Of a stretch of DNA of 64,000 nt, positions 18,541 to 27,404 are shown piece after piece; within the stretch, counting starts at the first letter, position 1; every line of letters starts with the position of its first letter. Position numbers and translations under genes: made by a program. The DNA is from Massilia eburnea. GTDB lineage: Bacteria > Pseudomonadota > Gammaproteobacteria > Burkholderiales > Burkholderiaceae_D. Under the pieces are notes generated by a model that did not search any database, was not told the DNA's origin, and worked only from the letters and a program-made list of their open reading frames with translations. Location of the stretch: positions 124,001 to 188,000 of the forward strand of contig NZ_WNKX01000002.1 in the NCBI RefSeq assembly GCF_009720745.1, written 5' to 3'.

Positions 18541-18608
18541 AAAACCGGTAAACCTGTGTCAGCCCCGCAGGGTCTGACACAGGCACGCGGCCGCCGCGTG
18601 ACCGGTTT
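18541..18608. repeat. Nested palindromic REP-like element
   Basis: Outer arms AAACCGGT (18542) and ACCGGTTT (18601) enclose a perfect 10-base hairpin (CCTGTGTCAG at 18553, CTGACACAGG at 18574) and a second hairpin CACGCGG-CCG-CCGCGTG. The 3' outer arm overlaps the stop codon of the NYN gene. The GTCAG/CTGAC core is shared with the elements at 16459 and 58298. Both neighbouring genes are on the minus strand, so this copy lies between successive rather than convergent genes. Confidence 0.7.
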
Positions 18609-19992
18609 AGGCCGCTTCTGCCTTCGGCTTCTTCGGCAGCTTGCTGCGTGCCGAAGGTTTGTGGGTGCCTGGCTTCTTGGCGCGCTTCGGCGCTTCGGCC
18701 TTGGCTTCCGCAGGAGCGTCCACCTGTGGTTCCGCGGCCGCAGCCAGCACAGCCTCCGCCTGCTGCACAGCTTCCGCCGCATCGGCAGCGGCTTGCGCTA
18801 CCTTGCTGCCGCGCGAGCTGGCCTTCTTGGCGGCCGGCTTCTTGGCCGCAGCGCGGGTGCGCTTGGCCGGCGCTTCCACCGGCGCTTCGGCGACCGCCTC
18901 CACCACCGGCGCCGCCTCTTCCACCGCCGCTACTGCCGCAACTTCCGCGTCAGCCGGCACTTCCACAGCGGTTGGCGCCGCGTCACCCTCGCCGCGGCGT
19001 CCACGGCCGCCACGGTTGCCGCGGTTGCGGCGGCCCTCGCGTTCGCGGCGGGCATCGCCAGCTTCGACCGGCGCAGCAGCGCCAGCTTCGGCCGCGCCTT
19101 CCGCCGCTTCGGCATTGACCGCATCCACTGCAGCTTCCTGTTCGACCGGCGCTTCTACAACAGGCAGCACGACCGGCTGGCTGCTGCGGTACACATACGC
19201 GCCCGACTTTTCATCGCGGCCGAATTCCAGCAGGCCGCGCGCTTTCATTTCTTCCAGCAGGTTGCCGAAGGTACGGAAACCATAATACGACTCGCTGAAG
19301 TCCGGCTTGCGGCGCTTGATCGCTTCCTTCAGCACGGACGCCCAGATCTTGCCTTCGCCGCGTTCGGCAGCCAGCGCGTCGAAGGTGGTGTAGGCAATCT
19401 CGACGCACTGGTTGCGGCGCTTGTCCATCTCTTCGCGGCGGCGCTTTTCCTCTTCCGGCGACCGCTTAGGCTGCTGCTCGCGGTCGTTGCGGGTGGCCTG
19501 GCGCTGGCGGCGCGATTCACGCACCAGGTCGTCGTAGAAAATGAATTCGTCGCAGTTGGCCACCAGCAGGTCGGAAGTCGAATCCTTCACGCCCACGCCG
19601 ATCACGCGCTTGGCGTTCTCGCGCAGTTTGGACACCAGCGGCGAAAAGTCCGAATCGCCGGAAATGATGACGAAGGTGTTGACGTGGGATTTGGTGTAGC
19701 ACAGGTCCAGCGCGTCGACCACCATGCGGATATCGGCCGAGTTCTTGCCCGACAGGCGCACGTGCGGAATCTCGATCAGTTCGAAGTTCGCCTCATGCAT
19801 CGGGCCCTTGAAACCCTTGTAGCGGTCCCAGTCGCAGTAGGCCTTCTTGACCACGATGCTGCCCTTCAGCAGCAGGCGCTCCAGCACCGGCTTGATGTCG
19901 AATTTCTCGTAGTTGGCGTCGCGGACGCCCAGTGCGACGTTTTCGAAGTCGCAGAACAGTGCCATGCTGGCATTTTCGTTGGGTGAAGCCAT
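18607..19992 (-). CDS. NYN domain / OST-HTH (LOTUS) protein with basic low-complexity tail
   Basis: This 461-residue protein has an N-terminal NYN (PIN-like, LabA/DUF88) domain with the acidic set Asp15 (FCDFEN), Asp87 (NSADIRM), Asp113 and Asp115 (SGDSDFSP). A charged linker (160-195) follows. An OST-HTH/LOTUS winged helix spans about 193-270. The tail of nearly 190 residues holds an RG-rich patch (about 314-335) and Lys/Ala/Pro histone H1-like repeats. The acidic residues of a metal-dependent RNase appear intact. RNA cleavage or binding is known for relatives; the target here is unknown. ATG 19992 is preferred to a TTG 24 bases upstream. Confidence 0.85.
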   Translation of the reverse strand: MASPNENASMALFCDFENVALGVRDANYEKFDIKPVLERLLLKGSIVVKKAYCDWDRYKGFKGPMHEANFELIEIPHVRLSGKNSADIRMVVDALDLCYTKSHVNTFVIISGDSDFSPLVSKLRENAKRVIGVGVKDSTSDLLVANCDEFIFYDDLVRESRRQRQATRNDREQQPKRSPEEEKRRREEMDKRRNQCVEIAYTTFDALAAERGEGKIWASVLKEAIKRRKPDFSESYYGFRTFGNLLEEMKARGLLEFGRDEKSGAYVYRSSQPVVLPVVEAPVEQEAAVDAVNAEAAEGAAEAGAAAPVEAGDARREREGRRNRGNRGGRGRRGEGDAAPTAVEVPADAEVAAVAAVEEAAPVVEAVAEAPVEAPAKRTRAAAKKPAAKKASSRGSKVAQAAADAAEAVQQAEAVLAAAAEPQVDAPAEAKAEAPKRAKKPGTHKPSARSKLPKKPKAEAA

Positions 19993-20060
19993 TTTTTTAC
20001 TGGAAGCTGTGCACAATCCAACGATTATACTATTTCGCTAACATGTACCGAGGAGACAAT

Positions 20061-20549
20061 ATGAAGCGCCTGCTAATCGCTGCCGCCACTGCCCTGATGA
20101 TGCAAAGCGCCCTGGCGGCCGATCCCGACACCGAGTTCCGCCAGCAGGTCAACGCCTTCGTCGACAGCTGGCACGACGATGCGGCCAACACCCGTCCCGG
20201 CTATTGGGACAAGTTCACGCCGGATGCCGTCTTCATCGGCACCGACAAGAGCGAAGTGTGGAGCTATAAGGAATTCAAGGCCTGGGCCAAGCGCTTCTGG
20301 GACCGCAAGAAAGCCTGGAACTTCACCGCGCAAAAGCGCAATGTCTATTTTTCGCCCGATAAGCGATATGTATGGTTCGACGAACAGCTCAACACGCAGA
20401 TGGGGACCTGCCAGGCCAGCGGTGTGCTGCGTAACACCGGCAAGGGCTTTTTGGTCGAGCACTACCAATTGTCGCTGGCTGTACCGAATCCCTTGATGGA
20501 CAATTTCACCAAAGCCATCCAGGCGTACGAGGCGAAAGCGCAGCCTTAA
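20061..20549 (+). CDS. Exported NTF2/SnoaL-like protein
   Basis: This 162-residue protein has a clear Sec signal (MKRLLIAAATALMMQSALA, cleavage after ALA) and a single SnoaL_3/DUF4440-like domain (residues about 24-150; WDKFTPDAVFIGTDKSEVW). An AGGAG site precedes the ATG. Such domains are small-molecule binding or isomerase-like folds, and no specific function can be assigned. It is divergent from the NYN gene and followed by a 145-base gap before the glycosylation cassette. Confidence 0.75.
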   Translation: MKRLLIAAATALMMQSALAADPDTEFRQQVNAFVDSWHDDAANTRPGYWDKFTPDAVFIGTDKSEVWSYKEFKAWAKRFWDRKKAWNFTAQKRNVYFSPDKRYVWFDEQLNTQMGTCQASGVLRNTGKGFLVEHYQLSLAVPNPLMDNFTKAIQAYEAKAQP

Positions 20550-20694
20550 ACCTGGCCCGGTTTATCTGACGCGTCCAAGCCACGGCAGCGCAAGAGGTTC
20601 TATCGTCGAAATTGTTTTTGTGCAACAATGTGATCTTGCAGAGGGGAAAGATAACAAGCATTTTCCCGCAGCCTAACCATTAAATGATCTAACT

Positions 20695-21903
20695 ATGAAT
20701 CGTCCGCATGTGACCGCCGTGATGCCGTGCCTGAACGAGGAACGCACGGTAGGCCAGTGTGTCGCGAAGGCTGCCGCCTGTTTTGCCCGCTTGGGAATCC
20801 AGGGTGAAGTGCTGGTAGCCGATAACGGCTCGTCGGACCGCTCGGTCGCCGTTGCGCAGGCCGCCGGCGCTCGCGTGGTGCACGTGAGTACAAAGGGCTA
20901 TGGCGCCGCCATATCTGCCGGAGTCCGCGCCGCGCAAGGCGACATCATCATCATGGCCGACTCGGACGAATCCTATGACTGGTCCCAGCTCGACCAGTTC
21001 ATTCAGGCCATTGAAGCGGGCAACGATCTGGTCATGGGCAATCGCTTCCGCGGCGGTATCGAACCCGGGGCCATGCCCCCGCTGCACCGTTACCTGGGTA
21101 ATCCCGTACTTTCCTTCATCTCCCGTATCGCATTCAGGGTGCCAGTCGGCGATTTCCACTGCGGCATGCGCGCCTTTACGCGCGCCGCGTTTGAACGTAT
21201 GGACCTGAGCCTGCCGGGGATGGAATTTGCGACCGAAATGGTGGCCAGCGCGGCCCGGCACGGCTTACGGATATCTGAAGTGCCGATCAAGCTGTATCCC
21301 GATAAACGCGGCCGGCCGCCACACCTGCGCTCGTTCCGCGATGGCTGGCGCCATTTGCGCTTCATCATCAGCCATTGCCCTGACTACGTCTATATCCGCC
21401 CCGGTGGCACCATGCTGTTGCTGGGACTCGTGTTGATGGCAGTCCTGGTTGGCGGCCCGCTGACAATTGGCACCCACTATATCGGTGTTCACTTCATGGT
21501 GCTCGGCGCCATGCTGGCGCTGATCGGGGCCAACGTTATTTCGATGGGCGTCCTGGGCAAAGTTTTGTTGGCCCCCAATGTGCCGGATAACCTCGGGTTC
21601 GACCGTGTGCGCGAGATTCGTCCCCATGCATTGGAGATCACGCTCGCAGTCAGCGGGGCGCTCTTGTTGCTTGGCTTGGTGGTCGATACCGCTTTGCTGG
21701 TACGCTGGCTTAATTCCTCGACGGGCATGGAGGATACCGTGCACCTGGCCATCGCAGCTTCCACGGCAATCGTCATCGGTCTTGAGGCCATGTTCTCCGC
21801 ATTCCTGATTTTCCTGGCAAAGACGCGCATGGAACCTGGCAGGCGGGAAGCTCAGGACGATGAGGCCACTCAGCAAAATGTTCTCACCTCCTCCAAACCA
21901 TGA
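20695..21903 (+). CDS. Family 2 glycosyltransferase, polyprenyl-phosphate type, with C-terminal membrane region
   Basis: This 402-residue protein has a GT-A domain of the dolichyl/undecaprenyl-phosphate sugar synthase type: DNGSSD at 43-48 and the DSD metal motif at 89-91. About four C-terminal membrane segments follow (about residues 235-385). It would load a sugar onto undecaprenyl phosphate at the inner membrane, as GtrB does. It opens a five-gene run ending at 25733. The sugar cannot be inferred. The 145-base upstream gap presumably holds the promoter, but I see no clear hexamers. Confidence 0.88.
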   Translation: MNRPHVTAVMPCLNEERTVGQCVAKAAACFARLGIQGEVLVADNGSSDRSVAVAQAAGARVVHVSTKGYGAAISAGVRAAQGDIIIMADSDESYDWSQLDQFIQAIEAGNDLVMGNRFRGGIEPGAMPPLHRYLGNPVLSFISRIAFRVPVGDFHCGMRAFTRAAFERMDLSLPGMEFATEMVASAARHGLRISEVPIKLYPDKRGRPPHLRSFRDGWRHLRFIISHCPDYVYIRPGGTMLLLGLVLMAVLVGGPLTIGTHYIGVHFMVLGAMLALIGANVISMGVLGKVLLAPNVPDNLGFDRVREIRPHALEITLAVSGALLLLGLVVDTALLVRWLNSSTGMEDTVHLAIAASTAIVIGLEAMFSAFLIFLAKTRMEPGRREAQDDEATQQNVLTSSKP

Positions 21904-21953
21904 AGGACCGGCTTCGTCCGGCCATTTGGTTTTAGCTATCAAGAAAAGACGCG

Positions 21954-22523
21954 ATGACAGAGTATAGGAACAATATACTGGCGCTGGCCCAGCCGATGCT
22001 GCAGCCCCTCGAGTGCGAATCGGTGCTTGATTTTGGCTGTGGCGACGGCTTTTTCGCCAAGAACTTCGCGGCAACGCTTTGGCCGGAGAAAATCACTCCG
22101 CTCGATGTCTACAAGCGCCCAAACTGCCTGGTCGACCCGGTCATCTATTCGGGTGACACGATTCCATTCAACGACCGGCAATTTACGCTGACCTATGCGA
22201 TCGACGTGCTGCACCATTGCGCATCGCCGGAGGCCAGCCTGCTGGACCTGATCCGCTGTACCGACCGCTACCTGTTCATCAAGGACCATACCTATAGCTC
22301 GCCGCTGGGCTATGCCGCCCTTTGCATCCTGGATGAACTGGGCAACCGGCGCTTCCGCATTCCCTCGCTGTATCATTACCAGCGGCGCTGGGACTGGATC
22401 AAGCTCATCGAGTCGCATGGCATGCGCCGCGTAGCGCTGCAGCCGGCCGTTCCCGTGCACACCGGCTTGCTGGGGGCGATGACCAATGGTTTGCAGTTCA
22501 TTGGCATGTGGGAGAGAATCTGA
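21954..22523 (+). CDS. Class I SAM-dependent methyltransferase
   Basis: This 189-residue protein has motif I VLDFGCGDG at residues 24-32 and the later TYAIDVLHHC segment of Methyltransf_11 enzymes. Its position within the glycosylation cassette suggests methylation of a sugar or lipid-linked intermediate, but this is contextual. Its TGA shares one base with the ATG of the GtrA gene. It starts 50 bases after the GT2 gene. Confidence 0.85.
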   Translation: MTEYRNNILALAQPMLQPLECESVLDFGCGDGFFAKNFAATLWPEKITPLDVYKRPNCLVDPVIYSGDTIPFNDRQFTLTYAIDVLHHCASPEASLLDLIRCTDRYLFIKDHTYSSPLGYAALCILDELGNRRFRIPSLYHYQRRWDWIKLIESHGMRRVALQPAVPVHTGLLGAMTNGLQFIGMWERI

Positions 22524-22933
22524 TGCTTCCTGGCGCCAGGAAACCGCTCCGTTACCTGATGGTCGGGGCCTGTTGCGCCCTTCTGAATCTTTTGATACAG
22601 AACGGTGCCATCCTGGTTCTTGGCTTCAATTATGTGGCAGCGGCCCTGACCTCCTTCATGATTCTGACGCCGCTGAGTTACGCTTTGCACGCGACTATAA
22701 CCTTTAATCAAAAGGAGCGTCAGTCGCTGGCGTCTTTCGCGCGCTATGCGCTGCAATGCGTCGCCCTGCTCGGTGCGAATATCCTGCTGATGGCTCTACT
22801 GGTGGAAGTGCTGGGGCTTAATATCAACCTGGCGATATGCGTAGCCACCGTCATGCTGCATGTGATTGGCTATCTGTCCACCCGCTACTTTGTTTTCGGG
22901 CGCGCAAAGGTTGGCCGCTCAAGCGTTTTATGA
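22523..22933 (+). CDS. GtrA-family membrane protein
   Basis: This 136-residue protein has four predicted membrane segments and the GtrA/DPMS opening RYLMVGACCALLNLL. The end STRYFVF is typical of the family. GtrA proteins are proposed to flip undecaprenyl-phosphate-linked sugars. The ATG at 22523 overlaps the methyltransferase stop (TGATG) and has GGAGAG about seven bases upstream, which decides the start. The 3' end overlaps the next gene in an ATGA. Confidence 0.9.
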   Translation: MLPGARKPLRYLMVGACCALLNLLIQNGAILVLGFNYVAAALTSFMILTPLSYALHATITFNQKERQSLASFARYALQCVALLGANILLMALLVEVLGLNINLAICVATVMLHVIGYLSTRYFVFGRAKVGRSSVL

Positions 22934-24090
22934 GAAGTCGGATGGGACGGAAATTCCGTATCGTCAGCGTCACCCATTTTTTCCCTTCGCGTCGCGGCGG
23001 CATCGAACTGGTGGCGGCCGCCATCAATCGCCGCCTGGCTGAACGCGGCCATGAAGTCGCCTGGTTTGCCAGCGCGGACGCGGAAACGCCCGGGCCAGAT
23101 GGCGGCCTCAGCTATCATCCGATGCAGAACTGCGGCCTGGTGGAGCGCTTGACCGGCTTGCCACTGCCAATATGGATAGGGCGAGGCATTCCTGCGCTGT
23201 GGTCGGCCATCCGCGACTGCGATGCTGTCCATATTCATGACTTTATTTATCCTGGCTCCCTGCTTGCGCTGGCTTTCGCGCGCGTGCATGGCAAGACCAC
23301 GGTACTTACCCAGCATATCGGCGAAATTCCATACAACAGCAAGGTCCTGTCTGCGACCCTGTCCGCTGTCAACCGCACCGTAGGCAGTCTGGCCTTGCGT
23401 TGTGCATCACGGGTGGTATTCATCAGCAACGTCGTCCAGGCATACTTCTGCTCGAAGATTGCGTTCCCGCGGGCGCCCCTTTATCTGCCGAATGGCGTGA
23501 ACACGCAACTGTTTCATCCCGTACCTGCCAGTGAGCGCATGCTCATTCGCGCCCGGCTGGGAATACCTGAAAACGCTCCGGTATGCCTGTTTGTTGGCCG
23601 CATGGTGGAAAAGAAAGGCTTGCACCTGCTGCTACCGTTGGTGTCACGGTTACCCGCCATCCACTGGATTTTTGTCGGGCAGGGGCCGTTGCGGTCGGAA
23701 CTGGCGCCCTCCAGCAATGTCAGGATATTCGACGGACTGGCGCATGCGGATTTGGCCGACTTGTATCGTGCTGCCGACCTGCTTGTCCTGCCCAGCCGGG
23801 GCGAAGGATTCCCGCTCGTGGTACAGGAAGCATTTGCTTGCGGGCTGCCGGCCCTGGTCAGCGACGAAACGGCCGCTGGTTGCGAGGCGGGCCGGCCGCT
23901 TCTGTTTGAGCTTTCGGTGACAGCGCCGGATACCGTTGAGCAGTGGCAGCGGCGCCTGGCCGACTTGACTGCGGATCGGGCCGTCCTGGAAGCACGGCGC
24001 GGCGCGGTGGCGGAATTCGCGGGCCAGGCCTGGAGCTGGGACCATGCGGTTGATGTGTACACCGAACTCTACCAAGGTTGTGTTGAATGA
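22930..24090 (+). CDS. Family 4 glycosyltransferase
   Basis: This 386-residue GT-B protein has the N-terminal THFFPSRRGGIE glycine-rich acceptor loop and the C-terminal nucleotide-sugar motif RGEGFPLVVQEAFACG, whose two Glu form the EX7E element of GT4 retaining enzymes. The ATG at 22930 overlaps the GtrA stop (ATGA); ATG 22942 is an alternative. It would use an NDP-sugar to extend a lipid-linked glycan or another acceptor. The stop overlaps the start of the following gene (ATGA). Confidence 0.9.
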   Translation: MRSRMGRKFRIVSVTHFFPSRRGGIELVAAAINRRLAERGHEVAWFASADAETPGPDGGLSYHPMQNCGLVERLTGLPLPIWIGRGIPALWSAIRDCDAVHIHDFIYPGSLLALAFARVHGKTTVLTQHIGEIPYNSKVLSATLSAVNRTVGSLALRCASRVVFISNVVQAYFCSKIAFPRAPLYLPNGVNTQLFHPVPASERMLIRARLGIPENAPVCLFVGRMVEKKGLHLLLPLVSRLPAIHWIFVGQGPLRSELAPSSNVRIFDGLAHADLADLYRAADLLVLPSRGEGFPLVVQEAFACGLPALVSDETAAGCEAGRPLLFELSVTAPDTVEQWQRRLADLTADRAVLEARRGAVAEFAGQAWSWDHAVDVYTELYQGCVE

Positions 24091-25733
24091 GCAGTGACCG
24101 TATCTCCACGCTTCCACGCTGGCAGTGGGCCAGCGTGCTGCTGGCCTTGGCCGGCATGGCTGCCGTCCTGGTTTTTTCCCGCTTTGGCAGCGGGCTATCG
24201 CCGATTTTTTCCGATCTGTTTGTCAGCTTCGATGGCCCCGCAAGTGCGCTGTCCTTGCTGCTGGCGGCGCTGGCCATGCTCTGCTGCGACCGCAGTGGCC
24301 GTCTGCAGAAGATGTTCGCAGCCATCGCTCGCCGTCCCGGCGCGCTCGCCTGCTCAGCCTTGGTCATCGCCGGCCTGGGGGCAGCGCTGGCCTACCATCG
24401 GCACCCGCTCTCGATGGACGAATACGCCTCTTACCTGCAAGCCCAGATCTTCGCCAGCGGACATTTGTCGGGACAACTTCCGCCCTCGCTGCTGGATGCG
24501 CTGGTGCCAGTGCGTTTTCAAGGTTCGTTCATCAACGTTTCCCATGCTTCCGGCGCGATCGCTGCCGTCTATTGGCCCAGTTTATCCGTGATCATGGCGC
24601 CGTTCAGTGCGCTGAACCTGGCATGGCTGTGCAACCCCGTGCTGACCGGCTTGACAGTACTGGGCCTGAGCAAACTGCTCAATGAACTGGTGGACGATGC
24701 CGCCGCGCGTGGCTTTGCGCTGCTGGCAACGCTCGCATCTCCGGTCATCCTGGTCGACGGCATGAGCTTCTACGGGATGCCGCTGCAGTTGTTCTGTACC
24801 GTCATGTTCACGCTCAATTATGTGCGTGGCACGACGACTGCGATGCTGGCGGCTGGCGTCTTCCTGTCGGTGGGCATGACGACCGTCAATCCATTTCCGG
24901 TCGCCATGTATGCCTTGCCATGGATCGTCGCCTTGCTGCTTGGCCCGTCCCGCAATTGGCGCAAATTGGGCTACCTGATCGCGGGCGCCTTGCCCCTGAG
25001 CCTGGTTTTCGGGCTGGGATGGCGCCTGTACCTGATGCACAATGTGTCCGATATGCATGCGGCTGCGCTGGGCGCCGATGCGGGCCGCATGCTCGGCAAT
25101 TTCTCGCTCCCGAACGCTAGCATTTTCACCGCCCGCCTGGTGGGCGTTGTCAAACTGCTGGTATGGGCCGTGCCGGGACTGCCCGTGCTGGCCTGGATCG
25201 GCAGCCTGGACCAGCCTGGGCGACCTTGGTACAAGCTGCTGGCGGCATCGGCCTGGCTCAGCCTTCTCGGCTACTTCATCGTGCCATTCGACCAGGGACA
25301 TGGATGGGGATATCGCTATTTTCATGCCGCCTGGCTGACCTTGCCAATCCTGGCCGCCGTGGCGCTGCAGCGGCTGGCGCTGTCCTCGCCAGCCCAGCAA
25401 GCCCGGGCGATTGGCTTCAGCTTTGCGTCATGTGCCGGAATGTTGATGCTCGCGTTGCCCTTGCGGGCGATGCAAGTCGAAGGGTTTATCCAGGCCCATT
25501 TGCACAACATCCCTGAGCCTGTTGCTTCCGCCGGCCGCCAGGCCGTCTTCATTGACATCCAGTGCGCACCTTATGTCGCCGACCTGGTGCAAAACGAGCC
25601 GTTCCTGCGCTCGAACGAGATACGGCTGGTGAGCGGCAATGCCGCACAGAACGCCAGACTGGCGCAAAGCCTTGGCCAGCATCCGCGCCTGGTTGCCAGC
25701 ACGCTTTGCGCCAGCCGATGGCTGCTCGACTGA
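24087..25733 (+). CDS. Polytopic membrane protein, probable GT-C-type glycosyltransferase
   Basis: This 548-residue protein has some eleven to thirteen predicted membrane segments. An early extracytoplasmic loop after the second or third helix contains acidic residues (LSMDEYASYLQAQ), the layout of GT-C transferases such as PMT, ArnT and GtrC, which take sugars from polyprenyl phosphates. I do not recognise a named family. The four-base overlap with the GT4 gene and the presence of GT2 and GtrA genes support the glycosylation role. It is the last gene of the cassette. Confidence 0.65.
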   Translation: MSSDRISTLPRWQWASVLLALAGMAAVLVFSRFGSGLSPIFSDLFVSFDGPASALSLLLAALAMLCCDRSGRLQKMFAAIARRPGALACSALVIAGLGAALAYHRHPLSMDEYASYLQAQIFASGHLSGQLPPSLLDALVPVRFQGSFINVSHASGAIAAVYWPSLSVIMAPFSALNLAWLCNPVLTGLTVLGLSKLLNELVDDAAARGFALLATLASPVILVDGMSFYGMPLQLFCTVMFTLNYVRGTTTAMLAAGVFLSVGMTTVNPFPVAMYALPWIVALLLGPSRNWRKLGYLIAGALPLSLVFGLGWRLYLMHNVSDMHAAALGADAGRMLGNFSLPNASIFTARLVGVVKLLVWAVPGLPVLAWIGSLDQPGRPWYKLLAASAWLSLLGYFIVPFDQGHGWGYRYFHAAWLTLPILAAVALQRLALSSPAQQARAIGFSFASCAGMLMLALPLRAMQVEGFIQAHLHNIPEPVASAGRQAVFIDIQCAPYVADLVQNEPFLRSNEIRLVSGNAAQNARLAQSLGQHPRLVASTLCASRWLLD

Positions 25734-25739
25734 AGTGCC

Positions 25740-26633
25740 TTAGTTCGCCGGGCCGAAGCGCTCAAGCAGGAAGTCGATAATGCTGCGCAGTTTTGCGGTC
25801 GGCCTGCTGTCCTGGGCGTAGATCAGGTACATCGGCGTGGTGCGGAATTCCCAGTCGGGCAACACCTGCACCAGGCGCCCCGCCGCTATGTCTTCGGCCA
25901 GCACCGATTCCGGCTGCAGCACGATGCCGGCGCCATGCAGCGCCGCGATGCGCAAGGCGTTGCCCTGGTTGGCAATGAAGCGACCTTTGAACAGCACTTC
26001 CCGGATTTCCCCATTGGGGCCCTGCAGATGCCAGCGGTCATGGCGGCTCCAGTACGACAGGCCGAGGCAGCTATGTGCTGGCAGCTGGTCCGGATGTGCC
26101 GGCCGGCCGTGACGGGATAAATAGGCTGGCGCAGCTGCAAGAATCCTGCGATAAGGGCGCAAAGGCCGCGCCACCAGCTCCACGGCATCGATAGCGCCGA
26201 TATGGATGCCCAGTTCGTGCCCGCCGTTGATCAGGTCCGGCTTGCGGTTATCCAGAGTCAGCTCGACGCTGACGTCGGGATAGCGCGCCTGGTAGTCCGT
26301 CAGGGCCGGCACCACGCTGTGGCTGCCGAAGCTGACCGGGGCCACCAGCCTGACCACTCCTCGCGGGCTGGCCCGTAGTTCAGCGGCACTGCCCTCGGCC
26401 AGCGCCACTTCCGACAGCACTTGCTTGCAGCGTTCATAGTACAGCCGCCCCACCTCGGTCAAATGCTGGCGGCGGGTCGTGCGATGAAGCAGCCGCGCGT
26501 CAAGGCGCTGTTCAATTGTTCGGATGTGCTTGGCGACCATGGTGGGTGAGACGCCGCTGAGGGCAGCGGCGGCGGCAAAGCTCCCTTCATCCACGACGCG
26601 CACAAACATCGCCATGCCGGCCAGCTTATCCAT
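25740..26633 (-). CDS. LysR-family transcriptional regulator
   Basis: This 297-residue protein has an N-terminal winged HTH (MDKLAGMAMFVRVVDEGSFA; HTH about 10-65) and a periplasmic-binding-protein-like effector domain, the standard LysR form. It is divergent from a small 4-oxalocrotonate tautomerase-like gene across 118 bases, the common regulator/target layout. It is convergent with the end of the glycosylation cassette, only 6 bases away. Confidence 0.92.
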   Translation of the reverse strand: MDKLAGMAMFVRVVDEGSFAAAAALSGVSPTMVAKHIRTIEQRLDARLLHRTTRRQHLTEVGRLYYERCKQVLSEVALAEGSAAELRASPRGVVRLVAPVSFGSHSVVPALTDYQARYPDVSVELTLDNRKPDLINGGHELGIHIGAIDAVELVARPLRPYRRILAAAPAYLSRHGRPAHPDQLPAHSCLGLSYWSRHDRWHLQGPNGEIREVLFKGRFIANQGNALRIAALHGAGIVLQPESVLAEDIAAGRLVQVLPDWEFRTTPMYLIYAQDSRPTAKLRSIIDFLLERFGPAN

Positions 26634-26751
26634 GATTAAGAACCTGCAGGTTGGGAATGACCCAAATTATTGCATGTTTATCTAATCAATGAAGTGGGTA
26701 ACACTGTCTTCGTTGGCACCCATCCCGGCGTGCCGTATAAGGAGAAAAGTC

Positions 26752-26937
26752 ATGCCTATCTTGTACCTGGAAATGCACCCCGGCCGTACCCTGGAACAAA
26801 AGCGCGCCTTCGTCAGTGAAGTTACCCGCGTCTCTGTCGAGACCCTGGCCTGTCCACCCGACAGCCTGCAAATCGTGATCACCGAGGTGCCGCGCGAACA
26901 TTGGGCCAAGGCGGGAAAACTGCTGTCCGATTCGTAA
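26752..26937 (+). CDS. 4-oxalocrotonate tautomerase-family protein
   Basis: This 61-residue protein has the catalytic Pro immediately after the initiator Met (MPILYLEMHPGRTLEQK), which is the reason for choosing the ATG at 26752; AAGGAGA lies upstream. Length fits the 4-OT subgroup (about 60-75 residues). Such enzymes use Pro1 as a general base in tautomerisation or dehalogenation of small acids. The substrate is unknown. It is probably controlled by the divergent LysR gene. Confidence 0.85.
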   Translation: MPILYLEMHPGRTLEQKRAFVSEVTRVSVETLACPPDSLQIVITEVPREHWAKAGKLLSDS

Positions 26938-26969
26938 GCCTGGGATTTGGGCGATCTCGAAGACTGCGA

Positions 26970-27404
26970 TTAGCGGCGTTTGCTTTCCAGGACAAAGACG
27001 GGAAGGAATGTTGCACCAAAGTGGTCGCCCTTTCCATCGCCCATGTCCCCATAAGCAGCGAACGCCGCCGTGAGCTGCTCCTTCAAATGGCTTAGCAAAT
27101 TTGGACGAACCTGCTCTTGCCCCCGAATTACGAATTGATTGGAGAACATTGTGCGCCGCTCCAGCTTGTACCACTCGCCTTCCGAGAACAGGTAATAAAA
27201 TCGCTGTGATGTGCCTGATGTGGTGCATAAGGGAGCCCTGATCAGATACGACGTGCGCCAGCGGTCAACTGCCCAGCCGGGGTCTTCATAGAAGTAGGTG
27301 TCACCGTATTTGGCAAATTCAACTGCAGGCCCGTTGCCTTTATTGGCATCTGCAATGATCCGTTCTTTGTCCTCGTCCGAAATTTTCTCGAAAGTGAATT
27401 TCAA
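26970..27404 (-). CDS. Hypothetical protein, not recognised
   Basis: This 144-residue soluble protein has no signal peptide or membrane segment and matches no family I recognise. It is rich in aromatic residues in the middle (YFYEDPGWAVDRW, FYYLFSEGEWYKLE). The base composition looks lower in GC than neighbouring genes. The start is TTG at 27404, overlapping the stop of a small upstream ORF in a TTGA, so the two are probably coupled. It ends 32 bases from the tautomerase gene. A recent acquisition is possible. Confidence 0.6.
   Translation of the reverse strand: MKFTFEKISDEDKERIIADANKGNGPAVEFAKYGDTYFYEDPGWAVDRWRTSYLIRAPLCTTSGTSQRFYYLFSEGEWYKLERRTMFSNQFVIRGQEQVRPNLLSHLKEQLTAAFAAYGDMGDGKGDHFGATFLPVFVLESKRR

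Noticed and set aside
18641..19285. Ala/Ser-rich frame on the plus strand opposite the NYN protein tail
   Set aside because: Shadow of the repetitive tail-coding sequence; no ribosome site or family.
20550..20694. Sigma-54 promoter before the glycosylation cassette
   Set aside because: I looked for a GG/GC -24/-12 pair and found no match with the right spacing.
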